Both the position numbers and the translations under genes were made by a program. DNA of 33,674 nucleotides from an uncultured Lentisphaerota bacterium. GTDB lineage: Bacteria; Verrucomicrobiota; Lentisphaeria; Oligosphaerales; CAITYL01. The stretch lies in assembly GCA_903894975.1 (NCBI GenBank), contig CAITSE010000277.1:1-33674 (forward strand), in the 5' to 3' direction. Shown here piece after piece: positions 16,153 to 23,554 of this stretch. Below the pieces are notes generated by a model that saw only the letters and a program-made list of their open reading frames with translations, was not told the origin of the DNA and did no database searches. Each line of letters opens with the position of its first letter. Position 1 is the first letter of the stretch.

Positions 16153-17091
16153 ATGCGCATGAGAGTAATAGACGATTCATGCCTGAAGCCCATGCGTTCC
16201 CCGGCAAAATATGTTTTTCGGCATGTGCATCACGCGATCTTGGCATTCGCCCCGGAAAGGAAGGATGATTTCCTGGCACAGCATCAGAAGTTTCGGCTGT
16301 GCTACGAGGACACCCACAATTGGGTTTTGAAGGTTACTGAAGCAAACAAGATCAGGCTGAGCCGGAAGGTCGTCGAGGTTGTCTGGGCGGCAACCTATGC
16401 CTATCTTGCTATTGAGTTTGTTCAGAGCAAGGCGGAGTAGCGCAATCTGGACTTGACAAGGTGTCCCCAATTGGAACCGGCGCGGAAACTTTTTGTTTGG
16501 GCCTTTTCAAGTTGGCTTAACAAGGAAGATACTCCGTGGCCAGCAGATCTTCCGAGGCCTGGCTCGGATGATCTCAGCAACAGTCAGTCCTCTGTCCTTC
16601 AAGTAGCACTGGGCGGTTTAGCATTCCTGTTGTTGCACGAGCTTGGCCACATCCGCCTTGGTCACACGCTGGATGCCTCCGGGCCAGAGGAAGAGCGTGA
16701 AGCGGATTATTACGCCATCAATTTTCTGCTGGATCGTTGCCCCGATGACCGAAAGCGATCAGCACGTGGTTGGGCGTGTGCCATTGCTCTATCCCTTCTG
16801 CCTGCGTACGACATTTATACGAACAGTATCAACAACAAGGGCTCCCATCCCCCAAGCTATGATCGTCTCGTGCATTCGCTCCGACGGCATTTCCCGAACG
16901 ACTGTGACGCATTGTGGTTTTTTGTCTCCGGCATTTTGTCACTCCATCTGTCCAACAGCGGGTTGGCGAGCGAACGTAACGCTGACGAGACTCCATGCGC
17001 AAGCCCATACGAGGCGGTCGAACGTGATGCGGATCTGATCGCCAGATGCTTGAGTGCCCGTTCTTCTTTTTGCACGAACCGCCAAGCGTGA
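16153..17091 (+). pseudogene. Lit-like peptidase U49 gene interrupted by one in-frame TAG
   Basis: Read through a TAG at 16438-16440 (codon 96), this is one frame of 312 positions, close to the about 297 residues of E. coli Lit. Lit is a zinc protease that cleaves EF-Tu on T4 infection and aborts phage growth. Before the stop: NKIRLSRKVVEVVWAATYAY. After it: LLLHELGHIRLGH with the HExxH zinc site, and EEEREADYYAINFLLD, which holds the further acidic ligands expected in the family (PF10463). No Shine-Dalgarno or good start exists just after the TAG (a TTG at 16453 only), so two separate genes are unlikely. The ATG at 16153 has AAGAAGGAAG upstream. Lower GC than its neighbours suggests transfer. 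Alternatives: amber suppression, or a sequencing error. Confidence 0.7.
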
Positions 17092-17169
17092 CGAAATTCG
17101 CTGGCGAAGAACGCGTTGGCGAGATGACCGCGCCTTGGCCGCCAGAGCATTTCGTCACGCTTGGCGGTT
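17077..17169 (+). terminator. 21-bp perfect inverted repeat followed by a T run
   Basis: Left arm 17077-17097 (AACCGCCAAGCG...GAAAT) and right arm 17149-17169 are exact reverse complements, 51 bases apart. The right arm ends GGTT and runs on as TTTC, giving five T's. The Lit-like stop codon lies in the left arm. It could terminate the Lit-like transcript despite the large loop, or be the ends of a small inverted-repeat element of 93 bp. Confidence 0.6.
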
Positions 17170-17249
17170 TTTCAAAAACGGAAACGGGTCGAAGACCCTC
17201 GCCGGGGGTTTCAGGGGGCGCGCGAATTGCGCCCCCTGACATTTTCCGG

Positions 17250-20048
17250 TCAGGCTTCGGCGACGCGTTCGAGATCGAGGGCGACGAAGCGCAGGAGTTC
17301 GGCGTCGGTCATTTCGGTGAGGAGTTTTTCGCCGCCCTCACCGAGCACGGCGTCGGCGATGTCACGCTTGCCGGCGATGAGCGCGGCGATTTTTTCCTCC
17401 AGCGTGCCGCGGCAGATGAATTTATGCACCAGCACGTTGTGCTTCTGGCCCAGGCGGAAGGCGCGATCCGTGGCCTGATTCTCCACCGCCGGGTTCCACC
17501 AGCGGTCGAAATGAATGACCTGGGTGGCGGCAGTCAGGTTCAACCCGGTGCCGCCGGCCTTGAGCGAGAGCACGAAGAACGGCGGGCCGTCTTCGCGTTG
17601 GAAGGCCGCGACCAGTTCGCCGCGCCGCGCCACCGGCGTGCCGCCATGCAGCACCAGGCCGGGACGGCCGAAAATGGTGGAGAGGAACGCCTGCAACGGC
17701 TCACACATTTCCCGGAACTGGGTGAAGATCAGCGCCTTCTCCTGGCGTTCGGCCAGTTCTTCGCCGAGCTCGCGCAACCGCTGGAACTTGCCGCTGGCCG
17801 CCGGCGCGTAGTCGCCGTTGCCGAGCCATTGCGCCGGATGATTGCAGATCTGCTTGAAACGCATGAGAAAGGCGAGCACGAGCCCGCGGCGCTGGATACC
17901 ATCGGCGGACTCCAATTGCTCCTCCAATTGCCGGACGGACTCGCGGTAGAGCGTGGCCTGGGTTGGGGTAAGCGTGCAGAAGGCGTCCACCTCGGTCTTG
18001 TCCGGCAAATCGTTGATGATGCGCCGGTCGGTCTTCAGACGTCGCAGGATATAGGGCCGGGTCAACGCCCGCAGCGGCGCATAGGCCTGACCCCCGGTCT
18101 GCGCCGCGGCAGCGGCCAGGTTCTTGCTGTAGCGCGCGAATTTTTCCGCCGTGCCGAGCAGGCCGGGATTGAGGAAATCGAAGAGCGACCAGAGATCGCC
18201 CAGGCGGTTTTCCACCGGCGTGCCGGTGAGCACGATGCGGTGGCGGGCCTGGATTTTCTTCACGGCCCTGGCCTGGCGCGAGCCGGGGTTCTTGATTGCC
18301 TGGGCTTCGTCCAGCGCCGCCACGCTCCAGGAAAGCGGCAGCAGCCAATCCTGCCGGGCCAGCATGCCGTAGGTGGTGATGACCAGATCGAACGTAGCCA
18401 ATCGCGTCCCCGGCGCCCGGGCAATCTCCGCCAGTTCGGCTGCCGGGGTTTCCGCCGGATGCGCCACCAGCACCCGCAAGTCCGGCGCGAACTTCGCAAT
18501 CTCCGCCTGCCAGTTCCCCAGCAGCGACGCCGGAGCCACCAGCAGGCTTGGGACGCGGCCGCCGTCGGCGGCGTTGGTCTTGAGGGACGCGGCATTGCCG
18601 ATTGCCGCCGCCGCCGCAGTCTTCAACCGGAGCAGCAGCGCCAACACCTGGATGGTCTTGCCCAGCCCCATGTCGTCCGCCAGACAGGCGCCGAGCCCGA
18701 TCCGGTGCATGAACCACAGCCAGTTCAGTCCCGTTTGCTGGTACGGCCGCAGTTCCGCGCGCAGCCCCGGCGGCGGCGCGGCGGTTGCCAGTTGTTCCGG
18801 AGCGCGCATGTCCGCCAGTACTTGTTTCAGCCACGGACCCGGCGCGACGTCGGCCCACTCGCGCACGGCGGCAATGCCGGTTTCATTGAGGCCGCCGCCG
18901 GTCAGCCCCTGATCCACGCCCGCCAGTAACCGCATGCCGTCGTGGAACGAGATGCCACCGTCCGCGGCCTCTTTCTGGATCGCCTCGAAATGCGCCAGCG
19001 CCGCTTGCAGCTTGTCGCGGTCCACTTCCGCCCAGCGGCCTTTGATCAGCGTCAGGCCGGCGGCGGAGGCGAGGATGTTGCGGATTTCCGCGGCGTCCAG
19101 TTTTTCACCGTTCAAACTGACATCCAGATCAAAGCTCAGCATCGCCCCGACTCCGAGCACGGACGCCGGTCTCCCACCGAGACTGACCGACACTCGCGGC
19201 CGGGGCGGCTTGCCCCCCTGCCACCAGTCCGGCACGCGCACCAGCACGCCGGCCGCCTCGAAGCGCGGGATTTCTTGCAGAAAACGATAGGCATCCTGTG
19301 GCGACCAGACTTGCGGCTGGTAGATGCCGCCGGACTTGACCAGCGCCGCTGCCAGCGGACTGGTTTCCGCCGCGCGCTGGACCGGCTGCAACAGCGACAG
19401 CAGTGCCGCCTTGTTCTGCGCCCCGGCATATTCCTGCAAGGCCCGGTTCAGCGGCAGGTACTGCGGCTTCGCCTGGGCCGAGATCCGGCTGGTATAGGTG
19501 GCGAGAAAGGCAAAGGGATGGACGGCGTTCTTCTTGTTCTCCGCCAGATGAAAGGTCACGCGTCCGACCAGGCGCCAGAGCGGGTTCAGCGCCTGCAAGT
19601 ACTCCGTCGCCGGCCCGGGGTGCGCCCGCAGCCCCGCCCGTACCGTCCCATCCAATTCGCGCCAAAGCGATTCCAGCACGCCTGAGTTCAGATATTCCAA
19701 GCCGCGCATGGGCGGCGCCTGTTCTGCGCGGACCGTCAGTTCGGCGAGGATCGGCGGCGGCAGTTCCGGCGGATTTTCCCGGCTCAGGTCCGGGACGTGG
19801 CACAGCCGGGTCAGATATTCGCGTCCGAACTCGCGCCAGAACGCGAACTCCGCCGGCAGTCCCGGACGGTCCAGGTTCGCCAGTTTCAGCAGTCCCGCGC
19901 CTGCGGACTCCGCAAAGGCCGCCGCCAGCGCCGCGCCGTCGGCCGCGCCCAGGCCCGCTGCTGCCGGGTCGGCGCCCGCGGCCTCCGGGCCGCCGTCATC
20001 CAGCCGCAGGTGCCCCTGCGGTGTCACCACCAAATGTCCGTGCATCAT
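17250..20048 (-). CDS. SNF2/HepA-family helicase-like ATPase
   Basis: A 932-residue Swi2/Snf2-type DNA translocase. The first about 430 residues are the bacterial SNF2-associated region. Then come ELRPYQQTGLNW (432-443), Walker A ADDMGLGKT (457-465), motif II DEAQ (580-583) in place of DEAH, motif III LTGTPVENRLGDLW (607-620), and the C-terminal helicase lobe with FTQFREM, GGTGLNLTAA, RWWNPAVENQATDRAFRLGQ (in two halves around motif VI) and a HKFICRGTLEEKI ending. It is a chromatin-remodelling-like motor acting on protein-DNA complexes, probably in transcription or repair. In many bacteria the gene sits next to a SWIM zinc-finger gene; here that partner (22517) lies 2.5 kb away, divergent. 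Start ATGATG is preceded by GGGACGGGG. An Ala-rich insertion follows the Walker A helix (about 478-500). Confidence 0.93.
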   Translation of the reverse strand: MMHGHLVVTPQGHLRLDDGGPEAAGADPAAAGLGAADGAALAAAFAESAGAGLLKLANLDRPGLPAEFAFWREFGREYLTRLCHVPDLSRENPPELPPPILAELTVRAEQAPPMRGLEYLNSGVLESLWRELDGTVRAGLRAHPGPATEYLQALNPLWRLVGRVTFHLAENKKNAVHPFAFLATYTSRISAQAKPQYLPLNRALQEYAGAQNKAALLSLLQPVQRAAETSPLAAALVKSGGIYQPQVWSPQDAYRFLQEIPRFEAAGVLVRVPDWWQGGKPPRPRVSVSLGGRPASVLGVGAMLSFDLDVSLNGEKLDAAEIRNILASAAGLTLIKGRWAEVDRDKLQAALAHFEAIQKEAADGGISFHDGMRLLAGVDQGLTGGGLNETGIAAVREWADVAPGPWLKQVLADMRAPEQLATAAPPPGLRAELRPYQQTGLNWLWFMHRIGLGACLADDMGLGKTIQVLALLLRLKTAAAAAIGNAASLKTNAADGGRVPSLLVAPASLLGNWQAEIAKFAPDLRVLVAHPAETPAAELAEIARAPGTRLATFDLVITTYGMLARQDWLLPLSWSVAALDEAQAIKNPGSRQARAVKKIQARHRIVLTGTPVENRLGDLWSLFDFLNPGLLGTAEKFARYSKNLAAAAAQTGGQAYAPLRALTRPYILRRLKTDRRIINDLPDKTEVDAFCTLTPTQATLYRESVRQLEEQLESADGIQRRGLVLAFLMRFKQICNHPAQWLGNGDYAPAASGKFQRLRELGEELAERQEKALIFTQFREMCEPLQAFLSTIFGRPGLVLHGGTPVARRGELVAAFQREDGPPFFVLSLKAGGTGLNLTAATQVIHFDRWWNPAVENQATDRAFRLGQKHNVLVHKFICRGTLEEKIAALIAGKRDIADAVLGEGGEKLLTEMTDAELLRFVALDLERVAEA

Positions 20049-20134
20049 CCCCGTCCCACGTGCTGAGATTTGATCCAGTCCGAAACTTTAACAATTTTCA
20101 AGACCAACACGTTCGTGTCAACGACGATGCGCAC
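20045..20134 (-). pseudogene. PIN-domain toxin remnant (N-terminal fragment)
   Basis: Starting at a GTG that overlaps the end of the AbrB-type gene, the frame reads MRIVVDTNVLV, the typical first beta strand of a PIN-domain (VapC-like) ribonuclease with its first catalytic Asp. It then changes to unrelated sequence and stops after 29 codons, at the start codon of the SNF2 gene. A complete PIN toxin has about 130 residues with three more acidic residues, so this is a broken toxin gene; the deletion seems to have fused its head to the SNF2 leader. The overlap with the antitoxin gene is the usual layout of such pairs. Confidence 0.55.
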
Positions 20135-20384
20135 GCCGGACCTCCGCGATAGCGGCTTGCAGGCTGGCCTTCGTGAGTCCGGCGGCCTTTGCCGCTTTTT
20201 GGCTCTCCTTGACGAGGGCCGAAAACTCCTCCACCCGCGGCGGGGCCACCGGTTTCATCAACACGTTTTCGCCATCGGTCATCACCATCAACCGCGCTCC
20301 GGCGGCAATGCCGAGCCTGGCCCGGATGTTCCCCGGAATGACGACCTGCCCCTTGGATGAGACGCTGGTAATGCTAAGCTGCAT
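20118..20384 (-). CDS. AbrB/MazE-type antitoxin (SpoVT-AbrB domain)
   Basis: An 88-residue protein with an N-terminal swapped-hairpin AbrB domain, SITSVSSKGQVVIPGNIRA (4-22) then LGIAAGARLMVMTDGENVLM, and a helical C-terminal tail (EEFSALVKESQKAAKAAGL) of the kind that binds and covers a toxin. ATG at 20384 is preceded by AGGAG. The ORF stays open upstream, but that part is not protein-like. The gene directly downstream is only an N-terminal fragment of a PIN toxin, so the antitoxin is probably now an orphan that may still bind its own promoter. Confidence 0.85.
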   Translation of the reverse strand: MQLSITSVSSKGQVVIPGNIRARLGIAAGARLMVMTDGENVLMKPVAPPRVEEFSALVKESQKAAKAAGLTKASLQAAIAEVRRAHRR

Positions 20385-20679
20385 GAGAGGCTCCTGTTCT
20401 CGGGTTGGTAAGAAATTCTTACTGAACCATAGACCTGACCGGCGAGTTTGCAACTGTAATCCTCGCCGCGCCCCAAAAAAACATCCGCCCATCGCGGTTT
20501 TTCCCGCCGGACACTTGCCTTCCACCCCGCCGTCCTGTAAACTTACGCCGTAACCCGGACGGGGATAACGGATAAATCTCCAGACACAAACCCAGACCCA
20601 GTCCGTGCTCGTTCGACATGAATTACGCGCCGGTTACGCAACGCATAATCCTAATCAGTTAGCCAGAAAAAAGGACCGA
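20385..20679. other. Divergent intergenic region, antitoxin and nuclease
   Basis: No gene supported. The right third (from about 20620) is AT-richer and includes CATAAT (20644-20649) as a possible -10 for the nuclease gene. AAAAAGGA precedes its ATG. Confidence 0.35.
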
Positions 20680-21189
20680 ATGACCCCGATTACCCCCAAA
20701 TACGAATACGACAGTTTGAATGAAGGCCGCGTCGCCAAACTCCTCAGTCAGGCTAAGCTCCGGTTTGACAAACATTTGCGTGTGCCCATTACGACTTGGC
20801 CGTGGAAGACCGTAAGAAGTCGTGGCGCGCCCAAATGTGATTTTTACCTGCCTGACTCGAACATCTATATCGAGGTCAAGGGATGGATGACACTCTACGG
20901 CCTCGCCAAAAGCGCCTGGCTGAGCAAGCAAGGGTTTCCCTACTATTTTTTCCAGAACGACGACTCGACTTGGGAACCATTCATCGACTCACCGGTACCC
21001 ATAACAATCATCGACCGAAAGTCCAACGCTGCTTTAAAGCGATCAAGCGTTTTTCAACAGATTGAGGAACTCCGGCATTTCGCCCGCGTCAAGGGAGATG
21101 GGTGCGCCTCTCTCTCTCGCGCAAGGATCCAACGACACATTAAGGGTCGCATCGAAAACTATCGGAACTGGGTTGGCGAATTCCCGTAA
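20680..21189 (+). CDS. Lone PD-(D/E)XK-like nuclease, unknown system
   Basis: A 169-residue protein that I read as a restriction-endonuclease-fold enzyme. PKCDFYLPDSNIYIEVKG (51-68) gives the metal-binding Asp54 and Glu65-x-Lys67, and SLNEGRVAKLL (12-22) could give the upstream helix Glu. The rest (YYFFQNDDSTWEP and on) is not recognisable. Such single-domain nucleases occur in restriction, mobile-element and defence contexts; nothing beside it identifies a methylase, helicase or integrase partner. Start ATG at 20680 is well supported by AAAAAGGA; the frame continues upstream to 20605 without protein-like content. Base and codon use are clearly less GC-rich than the flanking genes, a sign of recent acquisition. 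Confidence 0.7.
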   Translation: MTPITPKYEYDSLNEGRVAKLLSQAKLRFDKHLRVPITTWPWKTVRSRGAPKCDFYLPDSNIYIEVKGWMTLYGLAKSAWLSKQGFPYYFFQNDDSTWEPFIDSPVPITIIDRKSNAALKRSSVFQQIEELRHFARVKGDGCASLSRARIQRHIKGRIENYRNWVGEFP

Positions 21190-21581
21190 AACAGGAAGAG
21201 CGTGCCCGTTTCGGGGCTCTGTCTCTGGATTATTCCAGCACCACAGGGCATGCGCGTAAACTTAAGGATTCGCGTTCCCTTGTACCGATGCGTAGCATCT
21301 TTGGAGTGCGGTGGCTCTGGACACCGCTTTCCCCGGCGGCGGAACCGCCTTTCCCGCGCGTCGCGATAACTCCCACGCCCGGGGGAAAGCGGAGACGTAA
21401 ATCTGGAGGCCGGTTCCACCGGCGGGAAAAAGCGGCGTCAAGCCGCCGACACTCCAAAGCGGCGAGGCCGCCGCAGTAAATACTCGTAACAGCTTTTAAT
21501 TATAATGCATAACTGTTCTTATGTTGACGCGCATGCATGAAGGGGCGTGACATATCGCCCGGCACCACACCGCCTGCGTCC
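21190..21581. other. Non-coding gap with a large imperfect inverted repeat
   Basis: No gene seen. The centre (21299-21459) is a paired repeat described separately. The right end (21481-21535) is AT-rich (TTTTAATTATAATGCATAAC) and includes a good TATAAT hexamer, but no gene starts on the + strand after it. Confidence 0.5.
21299..21459. repeat. CTTTGGAGTG repeat, two copies in inverted orientation
   Basis: CTTTGGAGTG (21299-21308) and CACTCCAAAG (21450-21459) close a structure in which about 50 bases on each side are homologous: GCGGTGGC...GACACCGCTTT with GGCGGAACCGCC on the left against AAAGCGGCGTC...GCCGCC and GGTTCCACCGG on the right. Each arm can also fold on itself. Elements of this look are dispersed in related genomes as far as I recall. 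Confidence 0.7.
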
Positions 21582-21920
21582 TCAAAGCCCCAGCACCAGG
21601 CGCAGGCCCGAGTCTACCTCGCTCAGGAGCGCGTGATCCAAGGCGCGGATCTTCTCCGTCAGGAAACGCTTGTCGAGCGTGACGACCTGCGAAACATTCA
21701 CGACGGAATCCTTGGGCAGGCCGGAACGCCTGGACTTGAGCAGAACGTTGCCCGGCGCCTGGGCGAGAAGCACGTTGGAGGTCAACACCGCCACCAGAAC
21801 CGTGTTGATCCGGCTACGATTGAAGGCATCCGCCTGCACGATCAGCACCGGACGCCGATACCCGGGTTCCGAGCCTACCGGTTCCGGCAACGAAGCCCAC
21901 CAGATCTCGCCGCGCTGCAT
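21582..21920 (-). CDS. MazF/PemK-family mRNA endoribonuclease toxin
   Basis: A 112-residue toxin of the MazF/PemK fold, which cleaves mRNA at short sequence motifs. The family pattern is complete: MQRGEIWWASLPEPVGSE, the catalytic-site GYRRPVLIVQ with the conserved Arg, AFNRSRINTVLVAVLTSN, then SVVNVSQVVTLDKRFL with the conserved Ser/Thr region and a C-terminal helix. ATG at 21920 shares its A with the TAA of the antitoxin gene (TAATG), so the two are translationally coupled; GGGAGGAG 7 bases upstream is its Shine-Dalgarno. A GTG two codons earlier is possible but would stand too close to the Shine-Dalgarno. The catalytic Arg and the overall length suggest that the toxin is intact. Confidence 0.9.
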   Translation of the reverse strand: MQRGEIWWASLPEPVGSEPGYRRPVLIVQADAFNRSRINTVLVAVLTSNVLLAQAPGNVLLKSRRSGLPKDSVVNVSQVVTLDKRFLTEKIRALDHALLSEVDSGLRLVLGL

Positions 21921-22156
21921 TACCACTCCTCCCGTGGCACCGAACGCTCTTGCAGCCTGGCAATACCCGGATCTACAGCGGATTCGCTTTGCCCATAAAC
22001 GCAGTCGAGCTGTTCGGTGACATCATCCTGCCGGTGGTGGGCAAGAAACTCCTGCACCGCTTCCGTAATCAGGGCGCTGCGGCTCACGTGTTGGCGGCGA
22101 GCAAACCGGTCCGCCGTGCGGAACACCTCATCGGGCATGGATATGGCGGTTTTCAT
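21920..22156 (-). CDS. Ribbon-helix-helix antitoxin of the MazF-type pair
   Basis: A 78-residue antitoxin. MKTAISMPDEVFRTADRFA, then RRQHVSRSALITEAVQEFL is a canonical CopG/MetJ-type ribbon-helix-helix (residues 1-42). The acidic tail (DDVTEQLDCVYG...) would neutralise the MazF-type toxin encoded directly after it with a 1-base overlap. RHH dimers of this kind bind their own promoter; two GTAATAC direct repeats 11 bases apart lie immediately upstream (22166-22183). No strong Shine-Dalgarno precedes the ATG, which may indicate a very short leader. Confidence 0.88.
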   Translation of the reverse strand: MKTAISMPDEVFRTADRFARRQHVSRSALITEAVQEFLAHHRQDDVTEQLDCVYGQSESAVDPGIARLQERSVPREEW

Positions 22157-22165
22157 GACTTTAAG

Positions 22166-22183
22166 GTAATACTAAAGTAATAC
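22166..22183 (-). promoter_or_regulatory. Candidate RHH operator: two direct repeats one helical turn apart
   Basis: GTAATAC at 22166-22172 and again at 22177-22183, a period of 11 bp, ten bases upstream of the antitoxin ATG. Tandem half-sites at one helical turn suit cooperative ribbon-helix-helix dimers. Autoregulation is inferred. Confidence 0.5.
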
Positions 22184-22516
22184 CATGTCAAACCTCCGGT
22201 CGCCAGAAAGGGGGCAAGAGGCCCCTCCCAAGTGGGCGGGACGACCACTCTCCCAGGGGCGGAAAATCCTCCCGCAACTGGGGGAATGTGGAGGCCGGGG
22301 TCGTTGCAGACCGCGGGGCGGTCGTTATTTTAACGGCTTTTGCGCAAGAGGCCTGAGGTGTTTCGTATCCGGTAGAACCTTCTGAGTGAAAAGCGTGGTT
22401 TTCTGGTAAAGATTTCCCCTCGGACAAGTACAAACAATAGCCCGGGCAAGCCGGCACAAAGATGGCATAGCACCACAAACGTGGTTCCGGCTTGGCCGGG
22501 CTAGGGAGAATGACCG
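22184..22516. other. Divergent intergenic region, antitoxin and SWIM gene
   Basis: No gene supported. 22190-22370 holds only GC-rich short hairpins (for example GGGGGCAAGAGGCCCC at about 22205). 22375-22503 is the third copy of repeat family A, inverted. GGGAGA about 10 bases before the SWIM ATG is the ribosome-binding site. Confidence 0.5.
22375..22503 (-). repeat. Hairpin repeat family A, copy 3 (inverted, full length)
   Basis: The reverse complement aligns over its whole length with 4768-4893: AAGCCGGAACCACG, CTATGCCATCTTTG, CCGGCTTGCCCGGGCTA, TGTTTGTACTTG and CACTCAGAAGGTTC. It ends 13 bases before the SWIM start codon. Differences are scattered substitutions, while the hairpin arms are kept. 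Confidence 0.85.
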
Positions 22517-23548
22517 ATGGCTCGCTACTCACGGTATTCATCGTCCTCGCGGTACAGTCAATGGCCGGCGTATGTGCCGGTGGCGGTGAAGCGGGCGCGG
22601 GCGGAAGCGTCGCTGAAGAAGATGACAAAGACGGGGCATCAGGCCGCGCCGGTGCGCCTTTCCGGGCACGCCATCGTCAACACCTTCTGGGGCAAGGCGT
22701 GGTGCGAGAATCTGGAGCGCTACAGCGATTTTGAGAACCGGCTGCCGCGCGGCCGTTCCTATGTCCGCAACGGATCGGTGGTGGATTTGCAGATTGAAAA
22801 GGGCAAGGTTGTGGCCATGGTCGCGGGCAGCAGCCTGTACCGCATCGAGATCAAGATCAAGCCGCTGTCCAGCGAAAAATGGGACGGGGTGAAACAGGCT
22901 TGCGCCGGCCAGGTCGGGTCGCTGATCGAGCTGCTGCAAGGGCGGCTCTCCGCCGAGGTGATGAAGGTCATCACGGCGCCCAAGGAAGGACTGTTCCCGC
23001 ATCCGCACGAGATTGACCTGGACTGTTCCTGTCCGGATTGGGCGGACATGTGCAAGCATGTCGCCGCCAGCCTCTACGGCGTCGGCGCGCGCTTGGACGA
23101 AAAGCCGGAATTGCTGTTCCTCCTGCGCGGGGTGGATCATCTGGAACTGCTGGCCACCGCCGTGGGTGGCGTTGCCGCGCAAGTGGATACCGCAGCCGCA
23201 GGGATGGCGGAGAGCGAGATGGCCGATGTCTTCGGCATTGAGATCGCGGCTTCGGCGCCCGCCGCGGCCGCCGAAGTTGTCAAGGCCAAAACGAAAACGG
23301 CGCGGCCCGCGCCGGCCAAGGCCAAGACGGTTCCGCGGCCGGCGGCCGTGAGGACAGAGAGGACGGGGAAGACTTTGAGGACGGAGGGGACAAAGAAGAC
23401 GGCGGGTAAGACAGGCAGGAAAATTGCCGCGCCCGCTCGCAAGGCTGTGCCGGTAAAAGCGGCAACGGCAAAAAAGGCCGCACCACCCGCCGCCAAGGTT
23501 AAGAACAAGCCTGTGAGTGCTCTGAAAAAAGCAATCCGTAAAAAATAG
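22517..23548 (+). CDS. SWIM zinc-finger protein with a basic histone-H1-like tail
   Basis: A 343-residue protein. The N-terminal part has the family marks TFWGKAWCENLERYSDFENR and LPRGRSYVRNGSVVDLQI (about 56-93). The SWIM zinc finger is CSCPDWADMCKH with Cys170, Cys172, Cys179 and His181. The last about 100 residues are Lys/Ala/Pro-rich (AKTKTARPAPAKAKTV and KKAAPPAAKVK), like histone H1 or bacterial Hc1 tails, and should bind DNA unspecifically. SWIM proteins of this type are regularly encoded beside SNF2-family ATPases and are thought to work with them on DNA; the candidate partner is at 17250-20048. ATG at 22517 has GGGAGA upstream. It is convergent with the DUF4159 gene across a 33-base palindrome. 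Confidence 0.9.
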   Translation: MARYSRYSSSSRYSQWPAYVPVAVKRARAEASLKKMTKTGHQAAPVRLSGHAIVNTFWGKAWCENLERYSDFENRLPRGRSYVRNGSVVDLQIEKGKVVAMVAGSSLYRIEIKIKPLSSEKWDGVKQACAGQVGSLIELLQGRLSAEVMKVITAPKEGLFPHPHEIDLDCSCPDWADMCKHVAASLYGVGARLDEKPELLFLLRGVDHLELLATAVGGVAAQVDTAAAGMAESEMADVFGIEIAASAPAAAAEVVKAKTKTARPAPAKAKTVPRPAAVRTERTGKTLRTEGTKKTAGKTGRKIAAPARKAVPVKAATAKKAAPPAAKVKNKPVSALKKAIRKK

Positions 23549-23554
23549 ACCGGA

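Noticed and set aside
16453-17091. Second half of the Lit-like gene as an independent gene starting at TTG 16453
   Set aside because: No Shine-Dalgarno precedes it, the frame is continuous with the upstream part, and the family needs about 300 residues.
14903-17091. Prophage remnant suggested by the Xre/ImmA pair
   Set aside because: No integrase, portal, terminase or other phage gene is present, and the flanks are ordinary genes.
20605-20679. Longer start for the nuclease at 20605
   Set aside because: The extra residues look non-coding, and ATG 20680 has AAAAAGGA in the right place.
22188-22628. Open frame on the - strand across repeat copy 3
   Set aside because: It is made largely of repeat translation and overlaps the SWIM start; no domain.
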